64,000 nucleotides of DNA from Granulosicoccus sp036478595. GTDB lineage: Bacteria; Pseudomonadota; Gammaproteobacteria; Granulosicoccales; Granulosicoccaceae. The stretch covers positions 1-64,000 of the forward strand of contig JAZGEF010000014.1 in assembly GCA_036478595.1 (NCBI GenBank). The letters run 5' to 3'. Below the pieces are notes generated by a model. The model was not told the origin of the DNA and searched no databases. It saw only the letters and a list, made by a program, of their open reading frames with translations. The translations under genes and the position numbers were made by a program. Numbering within the stretch: the stretch's first letter is position 1; each line of letters begins with the position of its first letter. This document shows, in pieces, positions 1 through 7,433 of this stretch.

Positions 1-883
1 TACCGAGCTGCTCGATGTATCGGTAAAATCTAGGCAAGATCTCAGTATTCCTACGATAAACGACCCCGCCAATCAGGATCTAAATAATCGTTTTTGTGCA
101 TCGCCCACGTTTCGTAACTGTGATCAGCTAAAGCATGATTATCAGATGGCTCAGTTGTCCGAGTGTGTTTATGAAAACACCCTATGTGGCAATGGTTATG
201 TGAAAGTTAATCCTAAGAGTGTTGGGTTGGATGTAGTGGATTTCGAAAAAGACGGGTTTAAAGCGACGATGTATAAGAGCCCGAATGGTGAAATGATATT
301 AGCTTTTAGAGGGTCGCGTGAAGCGGAAATTGATTGGGATAATAATATTGCTCAAGGGAAAGGAGAGTCTTCTGATTATTATGAACAAGCGAGGTATTTA
401 GCGTGGAGGCTTAATAAAAAGGGAGTGAAATTTCATATGACTGGTCATTCGCTTGGTGGTGGTTTAGCTAGTGCTGCAGCCTTAGATAATGAGCTTAGCG
501 CGACGATTTTTAACTCCGCATCTGTTCATCCAAATACTGTTCCGCAATATTGGCAGAAAGCTAAAAATGCGAAAAAACTGATAACGACGTATACCGTCGA
601 GGACGACATTCTCTCTGATTTGCAAGATATAACATCGCCAAAAACAGTCGACTCCAAAAATAGCGATGGACGGATAAGAGCAACATTGGCTGCTGTTGGA
701 AACCGTATAGTTTTGGACAATCCAAGCAAGGACTGGATAAAGCAATATAAAGACAGCCTGCCAAAAGGCAAGGGGTGGAAAAATTTTCTTTCGAAGCGCA
801 AGCGTGTTCTCTTACACTCGATGAAGGCTGTGCTGGAAGCCTTAAAAAACAAAGTCAAAGCTCAATGCAATACGTTGATTTAA
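1..883 (+). CDS. Lipase-domain protein, C-terminal part (5' end outside window); putative secreted toxin/effector
   Basis: The frame is open from the first complete codon at position 2, so the ATG at 146 is probably internal and the gene begins upstream of the window. The visible 293 residues form a class 3 lipase-like alpha/beta hydrolase. The nucleophile elbow GHSLGG is encoded at 443-460. An acidic stretch (YTVEDDILSD, about 590-619) and a late His (LLHSM, about 811-825) fit the Asp and His of the triad. Known lipase toxins of type VI or polymorphic systems carry this domain at the C-terminus, but the N-terminal delivery domain cannot be seen, so that role is inferred. A secreted ankyrin-repeat gene follows after 15 nt, as an immunity gene would. 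The region is visibly more AT-rich than the housekeeping genes downstream. The hydrolase fold is secure; the substrate and the toxin role are not. Confidence 0.75.
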   Translation, partial: TELLDVSVKSRQDLSIPTINDPANQDLNNRFCASPTFRNCDQLKHDYQMAQLSECVYENTLCGNGYVKVNPKSVGLDVVDFEKDGFKATMYKSPNGEMILAFRGSREAEIDWDNNIAQGKGESSDYYEQARYLAWRLNKKGVKFHMTGHSLGGGLASAAALDNELSATIFNSASVHPNTVPQYWQKAKNAKKLITTYTVEDDILSDLQDITSPKTVDSKNSDGRIRATLAAVGNRIVLDNPSKDWIKQYKDSLPKGKGWKNFLSKRKRVLLHSMKAVLEALKNKVKAQCNTLI

Positions 884-898
884 AAAAGGACCCGATTA

Positions 899-1582
899 AT
901 GAATACTAAATTCACCATCAAGTCGATCATTATCGTGATCGTCTGTTTGTCGTCGAGTTACACATTTTCGGAAACCTCGGCTGACCGTGCGATGCTTAAA
1001 AGTATCGTTGAGATTGACTTAAAAAGCTTTAAACGATTAATCGCTGAGGGCTACGACGTCAATAGTTTTATGGACCATAAGGACAAATACTGGCTTATGT
1101 GCGAAGTTGTAAGGCATGGGCGACTGAAGTTGCTGGATCATGCTGTGAAATCAGGTGGTGATATTAATTTGGTGCGACCAAACACAGCTCAATCGTACTC
1201 CTCGCCTTTGATGTGCGCCATCGCATATCGAAATAAAGAAGCTTTTGACTATTTATTGTCGCTCGGTGCAGATCCAAATATTGAAGGTTGTCCAGAATGT
1301 GACGCGGAGGATCAGTACTTGCCTTTTCGTGAGGCTCTGGCCAGAAATCAGTTTCAAATGGCTTATGAGCTTATAGGCGTGACCAAAATGACAGAGTTGG
1401 AATTGGAAACAACAAGGTTTGCATTGGAGGATGTTCGCTACTTACCCAGGCCAGAAGAATCACAGGAAGAGTATCGTATAAAACTTGCTGGCTACCTTGA
1501 AAGCAAAGGCTACCAGCCCAACATTTGGACAATAGAAAAAGAAATTTCTGGTGAATGGATACCCTCAAGAAATCGAAAATAA
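899..1582 (+). CDS. Secreted ankyrin-repeat protein, putative immunity partner of the lipase
   Basis: A 227-residue protein with a hydrophobic N-terminal signal (about residues 8-24, ending near SETSA), so it is probably periplasmic. The middle carries ankyrin-like units, the clearest being LMCAIAYRNKEAFDYLLSLG followed by ADPNIE. The C-terminal third is not recognisably ankyrin and contains the markers LPRPEESQEEYR and SGEWIP. It starts 15 nt after the lipase stop in the same direction. Ankyrin or other repeat proteins exported to the periplasm often neutralise lipase effectors, so an immunity role is a reasonable inference. The C-terminal part recurs in degraded form just downstream (1824-2117), which supports an accessory cassette that duplicates and decays. 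No function is proven. Confidence 0.7.
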   Translation: MNTKFTIKSIIIVIVCLSSSYTFSETSADRAMLKSIVEIDLKSFKRLIAEGYDVNSFMDHKDKYWLMCEVVRHGRLKLLDHAVKSGGDINLVRPNTAQSYSSPLMCAIAYRNKEAFDYLLSLGADPNIEGCPECDAEDQYLPFREALARNQFQMAYELIGVTKMTELELETTRFALEDVRYLPRPEESQEEYRIKLAGYLESKGYQPNIWTIEKEISGEWIPSRNRK

Positions 1583-1587
1583 TCTGA

Positions 1588-1823
1588 TTAGAATTCGTCT
1601 CGGAATCACATGAGAATACTTCTCGCGATAATAAATATGCGGGTTCTCTTTTCGCATATACGCCTTCCTCTTCGTCGTCGTCTGAGGTAGGGACGCAAGC
1701 CGATATTGACCAATCGAAAAGTATCAGGACTAACAAGCTGAACAAATTCAGGGAACTTCTTGCTCGTGTTTTTAATGTGAACAGTACTATAGATGGTATT
1801 ACCGAGAGGTGGTTGCTGAGTGA
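1588..1823 (+). pseudogene. Orphan coding remnant with no start codon between two immunity-like genes
   Basis: One plus-strand frame is open from 1588 to the TAG ending at 1882 and reads like protein: a Ser-rich linker (TPSSSSSEVGTQ), then LNKFRELLARVFNVNSTID and TERWLLSDATRPGRLEF. It has no usable ATG, GTG or TTG start near its beginning. It gives way, in a different frame, to the decayed ankyrin-partner tail around 1824-1854. I read it as a fragment left by recombination at the toxin/immunity locus. Its parent gene is unknown. Confidence 0.4.
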
Positions 1824-2117
1824 TGCCACTCGACCTGGCCGACTAGAGTTTTTGATGCGTTGGCTAATAGAAAATATCAAATAGCATATGAACTCTTAGA
1901 CCTGACAAATATAGCGGGATTGGAGCCACTGGCGATAGGGTTGTCATTAGAGAATTTTAGTTACCACCCTCGGCCAGAAGGTTCGCAAGAAGAGTAGCGC
2001 TTGAAGCTTGCTAACTCGCTAGAAAGCGAGGGGTATGAGCTACATATTTGGGCGTTGGAAACAGAAAACTCTGGAGAATGGGTTTTTCCGAGATACCGAG
2101 AAAATTTTACTGAGTAA
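1824..2117 (+). pseudogene. Degenerate second copy of the ankyrin-partner C-terminus
   Basis: Translating 1854-2117 gives a product that aligns over its whole length with the C-terminal 85 or so residues of the preceding gene. DALANRKYQIAYELLDLT matches EALARNQFQMAYELIGVT; HPRPEGSQEE matches LPRPEESQEE; LESEGYELHIWALE matches LESKGYQPNIWTIE; SGEWV matches SGEWI. An in-frame TAG at 1995-1997 replaces the TAT (Tyr) codon of the intact copy, and the N-terminal half with its signal peptide is absent. It ends in TAA at 2115-2117. It is therefore a truncated, interrupted paralogue. Confidence 0.8.
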
Positions 2118-2128
2118 ATAGTCAACAA

Positions 2129-2150
2129 CAGACCCCTCCGCGGGGGGCTG
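2129..2150. terminator. GC-rich hairpin between the decayed cassette and yheT
   Basis: CAGACCCC, a short loop, then GGGGGGCTG can form a GC-rich stem with one mismatch. It lies between the end of the pseudogene and the 3' end of the minus-strand yheT gene, so it could stop transcription from either side. There is no long T run, so the call is tentative. Confidence 0.35.
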
Positions 2151-2165
2151 TCATCACTATTCCAG

Positions 2166-3125
2166 CTACCCCAGCCCCTCCAACACCTCAACAATCCGCC
2201 CATCCAGCCAATACTCTGGTTTAAACGGGATTTTTCCCTGAATAAATCCAACATGCCCGCCATGAGTCGGTAGTTCCAGCGTGACGCTGGGTGAAAGCTC
2301 TGCTTCGGTTGGAATCACTTCAACGGTGAAGAAGGGATCGTCTAGTGCATAAATTATGTGCGTCGGAATGCCGATGCTTTTTAGATATGGCCTTGAGCTG
2401 CATCGTTTGTAGTAATCATGCACATCGTCAAAGCCGTGCACCGGGGCGGTAAAGTTGTTGTCTACCTTCCAAAAATTATTATCCTCGTCCGTTAGTATTG
2501 GCAAATCTAGTTCGGGGTAAAGTGCTCTTTTGGCTTCGATCTGGTCTCGCATGAGACCAATTAAAAAGCGTTGGTAGCCTCGGGCGATACCTTTGTTGAG
2601 TTTGTTGGCGCCCACATGCAGCACCAGTGGTGGACATACCGCGATAGCGGATTGGAACGGACAACGTAAGTCTTGTTCGCCCAAGTATTTGAGCAGTGCA
2701 TTTGCGCCCAAGGAAAATCCGGCTGCTGAAATAGGCACACCGGGGAACCTCTCTTTTAGCAAGTTGACCATAAAACCGATGTCACCAGTCTCGCCAGAGT
2801 GATATGAGCGAGCGAGTCGATTGGGTTCGCCGCTGCAGCCTCGAAAGTGCATAAACACTGGGCGCATGCCTGCGGCTTCGAGTTGCCCGAATGCGCCTTG
2901 TGCGTATGCGCTGGTGATGTTGCCGGTTAAGCCGTGCAGCAGTAGCACAATTTGGCCGGATTGCTTGTGGCTCCAACATAGGTCGAGAAAATCGCCGTCT
3001 GGCAATTCAAGTCGCTCGGTTTTGAAAGTGATCGGAGGGCGTTTGCTGAGCTTGCTTGCGTACAAGGTTTGCAAATGCGGGTTGCTTAACCACCAACTCG
3101 GACTAAATTTACTTGTAATAATCAA
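2166..3125 (-). CDS. yheT: YheT-family alpha/beta hydrolase
   Basis: A 319-residue hydrolase of the YheT (COG0429) family, whose cellular substrate is not established. Visible landmarks are the SNPHLQT motif near the N-terminus, LELPDGDFLDL, the oxyanion loop LLLHGLTG, the nucleophile elbow GFSLGAN, the acid in YALDDPFF and the catalytic His in THGGHVGF near the C-terminus. The length is normal. The first usable start is a TTG at 3123-3125; upstream codons in frame run to a stop at 3150-3152 without ATG or GTG. It is divergent from surE, with only 26 bp between the start codons, so the promoters of the two genes must overlap the opposite coding region. Confidence 0.9.
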   Translation of the reverse strand: MIITSKFSPSWWLSNPHLQTLYASKLSKRPPITFKTERLELPDGDFLDLCWSHKQSGQIVLLLHGLTGNITSAYAQGAFGQLEAAGMRPVFMHFRGCSGEPNRLARSYHSGETGDIGFMVNLLKERFPGVPISAAGFSLGANALLKYLGEQDLRCPFQSAIAVCPPLVLHVGANKLNKGIARGYQRFLIGLMRDQIEAKRALYPELDLPILTDEDNNFWKVDNNFTAPVHGFDDVHDYYKRCSSRPYLKSIGIPTHIIYALDDPFFTVEVIPTEAELSPSVTLELPTHGGHVGFIQGKIPFKPEYWLDGRIVEVLEGLG

Positions 3126-3151
3126 AATAACAGTTGAGTTGGGCCACGTTT

Positions 3152-3901
3152 ATGCAAATTCTAATTGCCAATGATGACGGCTACCTGTCACCGGGCATTC
3201 GTTCTTTGCAAGCGGGATTAAGCCAGATCAGCACTGCAATCATTGTAGCGCCTGATCGCAATCGAAGTGGCGCGAGCAATTCTCTCACGCTATCGCGCCC
3301 TGTATTGGTGAAACCACATGGCGAATTAGTCTACTCGGTAGAAGGAACGCCGACTGATTGCGTGAACATTGCACTAAGTGGCTTGCTCGACACCGATCCA
3401 GACATGGTTGTCAGCGGTATTAATGATGGTCCAAATATGGGGGATGATGTGTTGTATTCGGGCACAGTTGCTGCCGCGGTCGAAAGTCGATTTCTAGGAC
3501 ATCCGGCTATCGCGGTATCAATGGGCTCGCATAGGCCACAGCACTATGACGCGGCCGCTGCTGTAGTTGTTCAACTGATTGAGCGTATGCAGAAATCCCC
3601 GCTACCGGCTGATACCATTCTTAATGTTAATGTCCCAGATCTAGCGTTTGATCAAATCAAAGGGCTTAGAGCGACTCGATTGGGCACGCGGCATCATTCC
3701 ACCAATGCGATCCTTGCCAATAGCCCAAGAGACGAGACGGCTTATTGGATTGGCCCTGCCGGTGAGATTAATGACGATGGTATCGGTACTGACTTTGCTG
3801 CCATAAGAGATCAATTTGTATCCATCACGCCGTTGCAAATTGACATGACAAGACACGACTCTATGACGTCCCTAGCAAGCTGGCTGGAGCAGCCGGCATG
3901 A
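3152..3901 (+). CDS. surE: 5'/3'-nucleotidase SurE
   Basis: A 249-residue metal-dependent nucleotidase that removes phosphate from nucleoside monophosphates, commonly linked to stress survival. The N-terminal ILIANDDGY supplies the paired metal-binding Asp residues 8 and 9. RNRSGASNSLT carries the conserved Ser, and GINDGPNMGDDVLYSGT carries the conserved Asn. I chose the ATG at 3152 because family members begin two to five residues before this motif; an in-frame TTG lies 18 nt upstream. The stop overlaps the pcm start by four bases (ATGA), so the two are translationally coupled in the conserved surE-pcm-nlpD-rpoS cluster. Confidence 0.97.
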   Translation: MQILIANDDGYLSPGIRSLQAGLSQISTAIIVAPDRNRSGASNSLTLSRPVLVKPHGELVYSVEGTPTDCVNIALSGLLDTDPDMVVSGINDGPNMGDDVLYSGTVAAAVESRFLGHPAIAVSMGSHRPQHYDAAAAVVVQLIERMQKSPLPADTILNVNVPDLAFDQIKGLRATRLGTRHHSTNAILANSPRDETAYWIGPAGEINDDGIGTDFAAIRDQFVSITPLQIDMTRHDSMTSLASWLEQPA

Positions 3902-4569
3902 TGTTAAGTCCTGTCCAAATTGCCGGAATTGGCATGACGTCACAACGTACTCGCGATCGAATGATGGATCGCCTGCGTGATAGGGGTATCACCGATGAGA
4001 GCGTGGTGTCGACAATGGGCCGTGTGCCGCGGCACTTGTTTGTTGATGAGGCTATGGCCACGCGAGCTTACGAAGATGACGCCTTACCGATTGGTGAAGG
4101 GCAAACAATTTCACAGCCTTATGCAGTAGCCCGAATGACAGAAGTTTTGTTGGAAAATGGCCCCGTTGAGCGCGTGCTTGAAGTGGGCACAGGTTCGGGA
4201 TATCAAGCCGCTATTTTGTCGCAGCTTGTGGATGTTGTGTTCACTGTTGAGCGTATCCGCAGCTTATATGACAAAGCGCGGAGCCGATTTCGGGCTTTGC
4301 AATACCGAAATGTTCACACTCGTCATACTGACGGTAGTTGGGGTTGGGCAAGCAATGGCCCTTATGACGCAATTATTGTTACTGCAGCACCGGTTACGGT
4401 ACCTGAGCCACTATTAGAACAGCTTGCAGTTGGCGGCCGAATGATAGTGCCGGTTGGCAAACAAAAAGCCGTGCAAACACTTAAAGTAATCACCCGCACC
4501 GCTACTGGCTACCACACCGTCGACCTAAGCGACGTGAATTTTGTCCCCTTTCTCTCTGGCAAGTCTTGA
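3898..4569 (+). CDS. pcm: Protein-L-isoaspartate O-methyltransferase
   Basis: This enzyme uses S-adenosylmethionine to methylate isoaspartyl residues in aged proteins and so starts their repair. The 223-residue product shows VPRHLFVDEAM and IGEGQTISQPYAVARM, the signature of the family, followed by the SAM-binding motif VLEVGTGSGYQAA. The C-terminal GGRMIVPVG is also typical. It overlaps surE by four bases. Two ATG codons occur in tandem (3898 and 3901); either could be used. Function is secure. Confidence 0.97.
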   Translation: MMLSPVQIAGIGMTSQRTRDRMMDRLRDRGITDESVVSTMGRVPRHLFVDEAMATRAYEDDALPIGEGQTISQPYAVARMTEVLLENGPVERVLEVGTGSGYQAAILSQLVDVVFTVERIRSLYDKARSRFRALQYRNVHTRHTDGSWGWASNGPYDAIIVTAAPVTVPEPLLEQLAVGGRMIVPVGKQKAVQTLKVITRTATGYHTVDLSDVNFVPFLSGKS

Positions 4570-4692
4570 AATGCCGTCTACACTCTAGTTTCGCGTAGCG
4601 TCAATCCTTCTAAGGGATGGAACTAAGGCCGGCAGCGTGTTTTTGCCATAGCCGATAATAATAAGACGCATCGAGAAGACCTTTTTCACCTG

Positions 4693-4730
4693 GCGGACGT
4701 TCTTTTTACGTTTCCGTCTGCAGTTTTATT
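4693..4730 (+). terminator. Possible terminator between pcm and nlpD
   Basis: GCGGACG (4693-4699) pairs with CGTCTGC (4715-4721) with one G-T wobble; an inner ACGT/ACGT pair extends the stem. The T-rich stretch AGTTTTATTT follows. This would separate surE-pcm transcripts from those starting at nlpD, though nlpD starts only 18 nt further on, so attenuation rather than full termination is also possible. Confidence 0.4.
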
Positions 4731-4748
4731 TGCTGAATAACAAAAGAC

Positions 4749-5705
4749 ATGGCGCAACCTGTATTGAGAGGCTGGCTTGTGATTCCGATACTGTTGAGTG
4801 TTGGTTGCTCGTCTATGCCTACAGTGGAATCACGTTTAGAGTCGTGGCAATTTCATCCGAATATGTACGTTGTACAAGCGGGTGAAACGCTTGATACCGT
4901 AGCGTTTCGATACAATTTATCGTTGGCCGAATTGCGCTCGCTTAATCCTGGTATCGATAATCAATTTAGCCCTGGCTTGCGTATTAATGTGCGTCCCGGT
5001 ACTCAATTGGCGGAATCGGTTCGCGCTCGTTCAGGATACTCACGGCCTATGCAACCAGAACTCTCGGCGCATCGCCCAGCGTTGACACAGCCAGGTGTAT
5101 CAGTAAACCCGATAAGCTCGCGAGAGATAATCGTGACTGAAATCCCCGCTGCATCGCGCTTGCCTACCATTCCGCGCATTGCAGAACAACGAACGCTCGT
5201 TCGTGATGCAAGCAATATCAATACATCTGGCGCAGCGTCTACTGCCTATCCTACAGAAGAAATAATTCCCGACACGCTTGACCTTGAACAGCCGCAACGC
5301 CGAGCAATGACTACAGAATTGCAGCAATACGTAGGTAGCTGGCTGTGGCCAACTGAGGGACAGGTGGCGCGAGATTACGTTCCTGGCACCGCTGGAAGCC
5401 ATGGTGTGGATATCGCGGGTATACCGGGTCAAGACGTTCGAGCGGTTGCATCTGGGCAAGTTATCTACTCAGGACGCAATCCGAGTAGCGGGGGCGGTAA
5501 TCTGGTGATCATCCGGCACGAAGACAATCTGATGACTACTTATGGCCATACGGACAAGCTGTTTGTGTCTGAACATGATTTTGTACAGGCAGGGGACACA
5601 TTGGCGACCCTTGGAGCGAACGTTAGAAACGAGTCGGTACTGGCATTTGAGGTTAGACGGGACGGAAAACAGCAAAATCCACTGGAATTCCTTCCAGTAC
5701 GGTGA
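4749..5705 (+). CDS. nlpD: NlpD-like LysM/M23 lipoprotein, murein hydrolase activator
   Basis: A 318-residue outer-membrane lipoprotein that in relatives activates a periplasmic amidase at division. The signal peptide ends in the lipobox LSVGC (Cys 20 or so). A LysM domain follows at about residues 38-83 (YVVQAGETLDTVAFRYNLSL). After a low-complexity linker the C-terminal 110 residues form an M23 domain. It retains SHGVDIAG, but the second zinc site reads TTYGHTDK, so it lacks a full canonical catalytic set, as expected of an activator. Its position directly before rpoS is conserved in gammaproteobacteria, where an rpoS promoter often lies inside nlpD. Confidence 0.93.
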   Translation: MAQPVLRGWLVIPILLSVGCSSMPTVESRLESWQFHPNMYVVQAGETLDTVAFRYNLSLAELRSLNPGIDNQFSPGLRINVRPGTQLAESVRARSGYSRPMQPELSAHRPALTQPGVSVNPISSREIIVTEIPAASRLPTIPRIAEQRTLVRDASNINTSGAASTAYPTEEIIPDTLDLEQPQRRAMTTELQQYVGSWLWPTEGQVARDYVPGTAGSHGVDIAGIPGQDVRAVASGQVIYSGRNPSSGGGNLVIIRHEDNLMTTYGHTDKLFVSEHDFVQAGDTLATLGANVRNESVLAFEVRRDGKQQNPLEFLPVR

Positions 5706-5776
5706 CTTAGCGCATGTTTCTAAATAAAACATAACAAATGTTAAACAACGAATTTACATTAGCAAAATGCGCTAAG
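5706..5776 (+). promoter_or_regulatory. Nested inverted repeats in the nlpD-rpoS intergenic region
   Basis: A perfect 10-bp inverted repeat, CTTAGCGCAT (5706-5715) and ATGCGCTAAG (5767-5776), starts right after the nlpD stop. It encloses a smaller AACAT/AATGTT hairpin. It could end the nlpD message or fold in the rpoS leader. The pairing is exact, but the function is inferred. Confidence 0.5.
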
Positions 5777-5803
5777 TTGCTTTAATATCAGCAAAAATTT
5801 GTA

Positions 5804-5823
5804 AGCGTCGTTATACCGACGCT
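5804..5823 (+). promoter_or_regulatory. Perfect 7-bp hairpin just upstream of the rpoS ribosome-binding site
   Basis: AGCGTCG (5804-5810), loop TTATAC, CGACGCT (5817-5823). It ends five bases before the GGAG Shine-Dalgarno (5829-5832) of rpoS. A structure here could influence ribosome access. There is no T run, so it is unlikely to be a simple terminator. Confidence 0.5.
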
Positions 5824-5842
5824 ATTGTGGAGAAGGTACCCT

Positions 5843-6832
5843 ATGGCAAACGTTGATCAACCTGGCTGGCAGCAACCTCAAGAAGATTCTGAGGCTGTCG
5901 CCACTCAACCCGGCATTGTTGATGATGCTGAAGCTGAAACGGAAGAAGAACCTGAAGAGCAGATTACTGCCAGCAAGCTGCGCGATGCCAGCCGAAAGGA
6001 GATGGATGCGACGCGGCTATATCTGAAGGAAATCGAATTCTCTGAGCTGCTTACAGCAGACGAAGAAAAATTCTACACACGCAAAGCCCAAGCCGGCTGC
6101 GACAAATCTCGAAAGAAGATGATCGAGTGCAATTTGCGCTTGGTGGTCAAAATTGCCAGACGTTACATGAACCGTGGTTTGGCTCTTCTTGATCTTATCG
6201 AGGAAGGCAATTTAGGTTTGATTCACTCCGTTGAAAAATTTGACCCAGAGCGTGGGTTTCGTTTTTCTACTTATGCAACCTGGTGGATTCGACAAACCAT
6301 CGAACGTGGTTTGATGAACCAAACACGAACCATCCGTTTGCCTATACACGTTGTGAAAGAAATGAACGTGTACATAAAAGCAGAGCGTCGCTTACAGCAA
6401 TCTCTTGACCGTGAACCGACGGCTGAAGATATTGCAAGTCTGACAGAACGACCTGTAGCTGATGTAAAACGTCTATTAGGTTTACGCGACAGGGTAACTT
6501 CAGTAGATGTTGCGATCGGTAAAGACGGCGAACGGCCTTTACTGGATATTATTCCAGATGAGAATAACCTTGATCCATCAATGATACTGCAGGATGAGCG
6601 GGTTAATTCAAACATCAACGATTGGCTGCAGAAGCTTGAGTCAAAGCAACGTGAGGTGTTGGTACGTCGTTTTGGTTTGCATGGCCACGAAAAATCGACG
6701 CTTGAAGAAGTGGGTCAAGAGCTGGGTGTAACTCGTGAGCGTGTTAGACAAATTCAGATGGAAGCGCTTAAGCGCTTGCGTCGTATTTTGGAAGGCAGTG
6801 GCTACTCTGCTGAAAATCTATTTATGGCGTAA
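5843..6832 (+). CDS. rpoS: RNA polymerase sigma factor RpoS (sigma-S)
   Basis: A 329-residue sigma-70-family factor for stationary phase and general stress. DATRLYLKEIEFSELLTADE is region 1.2; NLRLVVKIARRYMNRGLALL and DLIEEGNLGLI through the aromatic TYATWWIRQTIER stretch are regions 2.1-2.4. Region 4.2 is TLEEVGQELGVTRERVRQIQ. The lack of a long region 1.1 or non-conserved insert, together with its place after nlpD, separates it from RpoD. The ATG at 5843 is preceded by GGAG at good spacing; a TTG at 5825 is in frame but poorer. Regulation probably involves the structured leader upstream. Confidence 0.97.
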   Translation: MANVDQPGWQQPQEDSEAVATQPGIVDDAEAETEEEPEEQITASKLRDASRKEMDATRLYLKEIEFSELLTADEEKFYTRKAQAGCDKSRKKMIECNLRLVVKIARRYMNRGLALLDLIEEGNLGLIHSVEKFDPERGFRFSTYATWWIRQTIERGLMNQTRTIRLPIHVVKEMNVYIKAERRLQQSLDREPTAEDIASLTERPVADVKRLLGLRDRVTSVDVAIGKDGERPLLDIIPDENNLDPSMILQDERVNSNINDWLQKLESKQREVLVRRFGLHGHEKSTLEEVGQELGVTRERVRQIQMEALKRLRRILEGSGYSAENLFMA

Positions 6833-6845
6833 GCCGGTAAGACAT

Positions 6846-6925
6846 GCTTAAGTCAATCTGACTCAGGCCCGTCTTGACAAAGTCAGTTTAGCCAAGTCAG
6901 TCTGATTAAGAGATTTTGACTAAGT
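6846..6925. terminator. AGTCA/TGACT repeat cluster between convergent rpoS and DUF498 gene
   Basis: The 87-bp gap between the two convergent genes holds AGTCA at 6851, 6881 and 6895 and TGACT at 6859 and 6917. They can pair into several alternative stems, for example CTTAAGTCA with TTGACTAAG. Its position suggests a bidirectional terminator, but no single strong GC stem with a T run is present. Confidence 0.35.
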
Positions 6926-7303
6926 AATGGGTAACAGGGCAGCGGCAACCGGCCGTTGCTCTGATACCAATACACTGTAAGTTCTACACGCGGCTCGCGT
7001 GTTCATCACCTCTAACGCCATCCTTTTTGCATGTAGCGCTGCCATCAATTTCATCGGTGGAAATATATGTGTCGTGCCTGTACCTAATATGATGATTTCA
7101 ATTGGGTCGGGCTCTGGTAGCGCGAACAGGGGCTCAAAATCAGCTAAGGTCAGCTCAGCAGCCTGGCCTGAATACCAGTCCCCGATGAGTTGGCTGGGGG
7201 TGATGATAAGGCTACCAACATGGGGTTGGCCATTCACGCTGATATCGCCGATGCCATAGTGGCTGATCAAATTTTGGGCTGAGGATTCAAGCTTAAATTT
7301 CAT
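6920..7303 (-). CDS. DUF498 / Mth938-like domain protein
   Basis: A 127-residue protein of the small Mth938/DUF498 family (PF04430), which includes the mitochondrial complex I assembly factor NDUFAF3; bacterial members have no firm function. The family core is visible as SLIITPSQLIGDW and IEIIILGTGTTHIFPP, followed by the late VMNTRAACRTYSVLVSEQR. I start at the ATG encoded at 7301-7303 (MKFKLES), since the upstream extension to 7396 lacks family similarity. It converges on rpoS and is divergent from hom. Confidence 0.85.
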   Translation of the reverse strand: MKFKLESSAQNLISHYGIGDISVNGQPHVGSLIITPSQLIGDWYSGQAAELTLADFEPLFALPEPDPIEIIILGTGTTHIFPPMKLMAALHAKRMALEVMNTRAACRTYSVLVSEQRPVAAALLPIT

Positions 7304-7339
7304 TTTTTTGCATCTCTGGCCTGTATTTTTTGTGAGGCG

Positions 7340-7368
7340 TTCTTTTCGTGGGTCAGCACTCGTATAAT
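7340..7368 (+). promoter_or_regulatory. Candidate sigma-70 promoter for hom
   Basis: A perfect TATAAT (7363-7368) lies 66 bp before the hom start codon, with a weak TTCTTT at the -35 position (7340-7345) at 17-bp spacing. Placement fits, but the -35 box is poor. Confidence 0.4.
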
Positions 7369-7433
7369 ACTCTGCTGAATCAGTCCAGGTAAGCATTCCT
7401 GGTTAGCATGAGCCCACATTAGGGAGAGGTTGT

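Noticed and set aside
146..883. ATG at 146 as the true start of the lipase gene
   Set aside because: The frame is open to the window edge with coding-like sequence and no ribosome-binding site before 146, so the gene most likely starts upstream.
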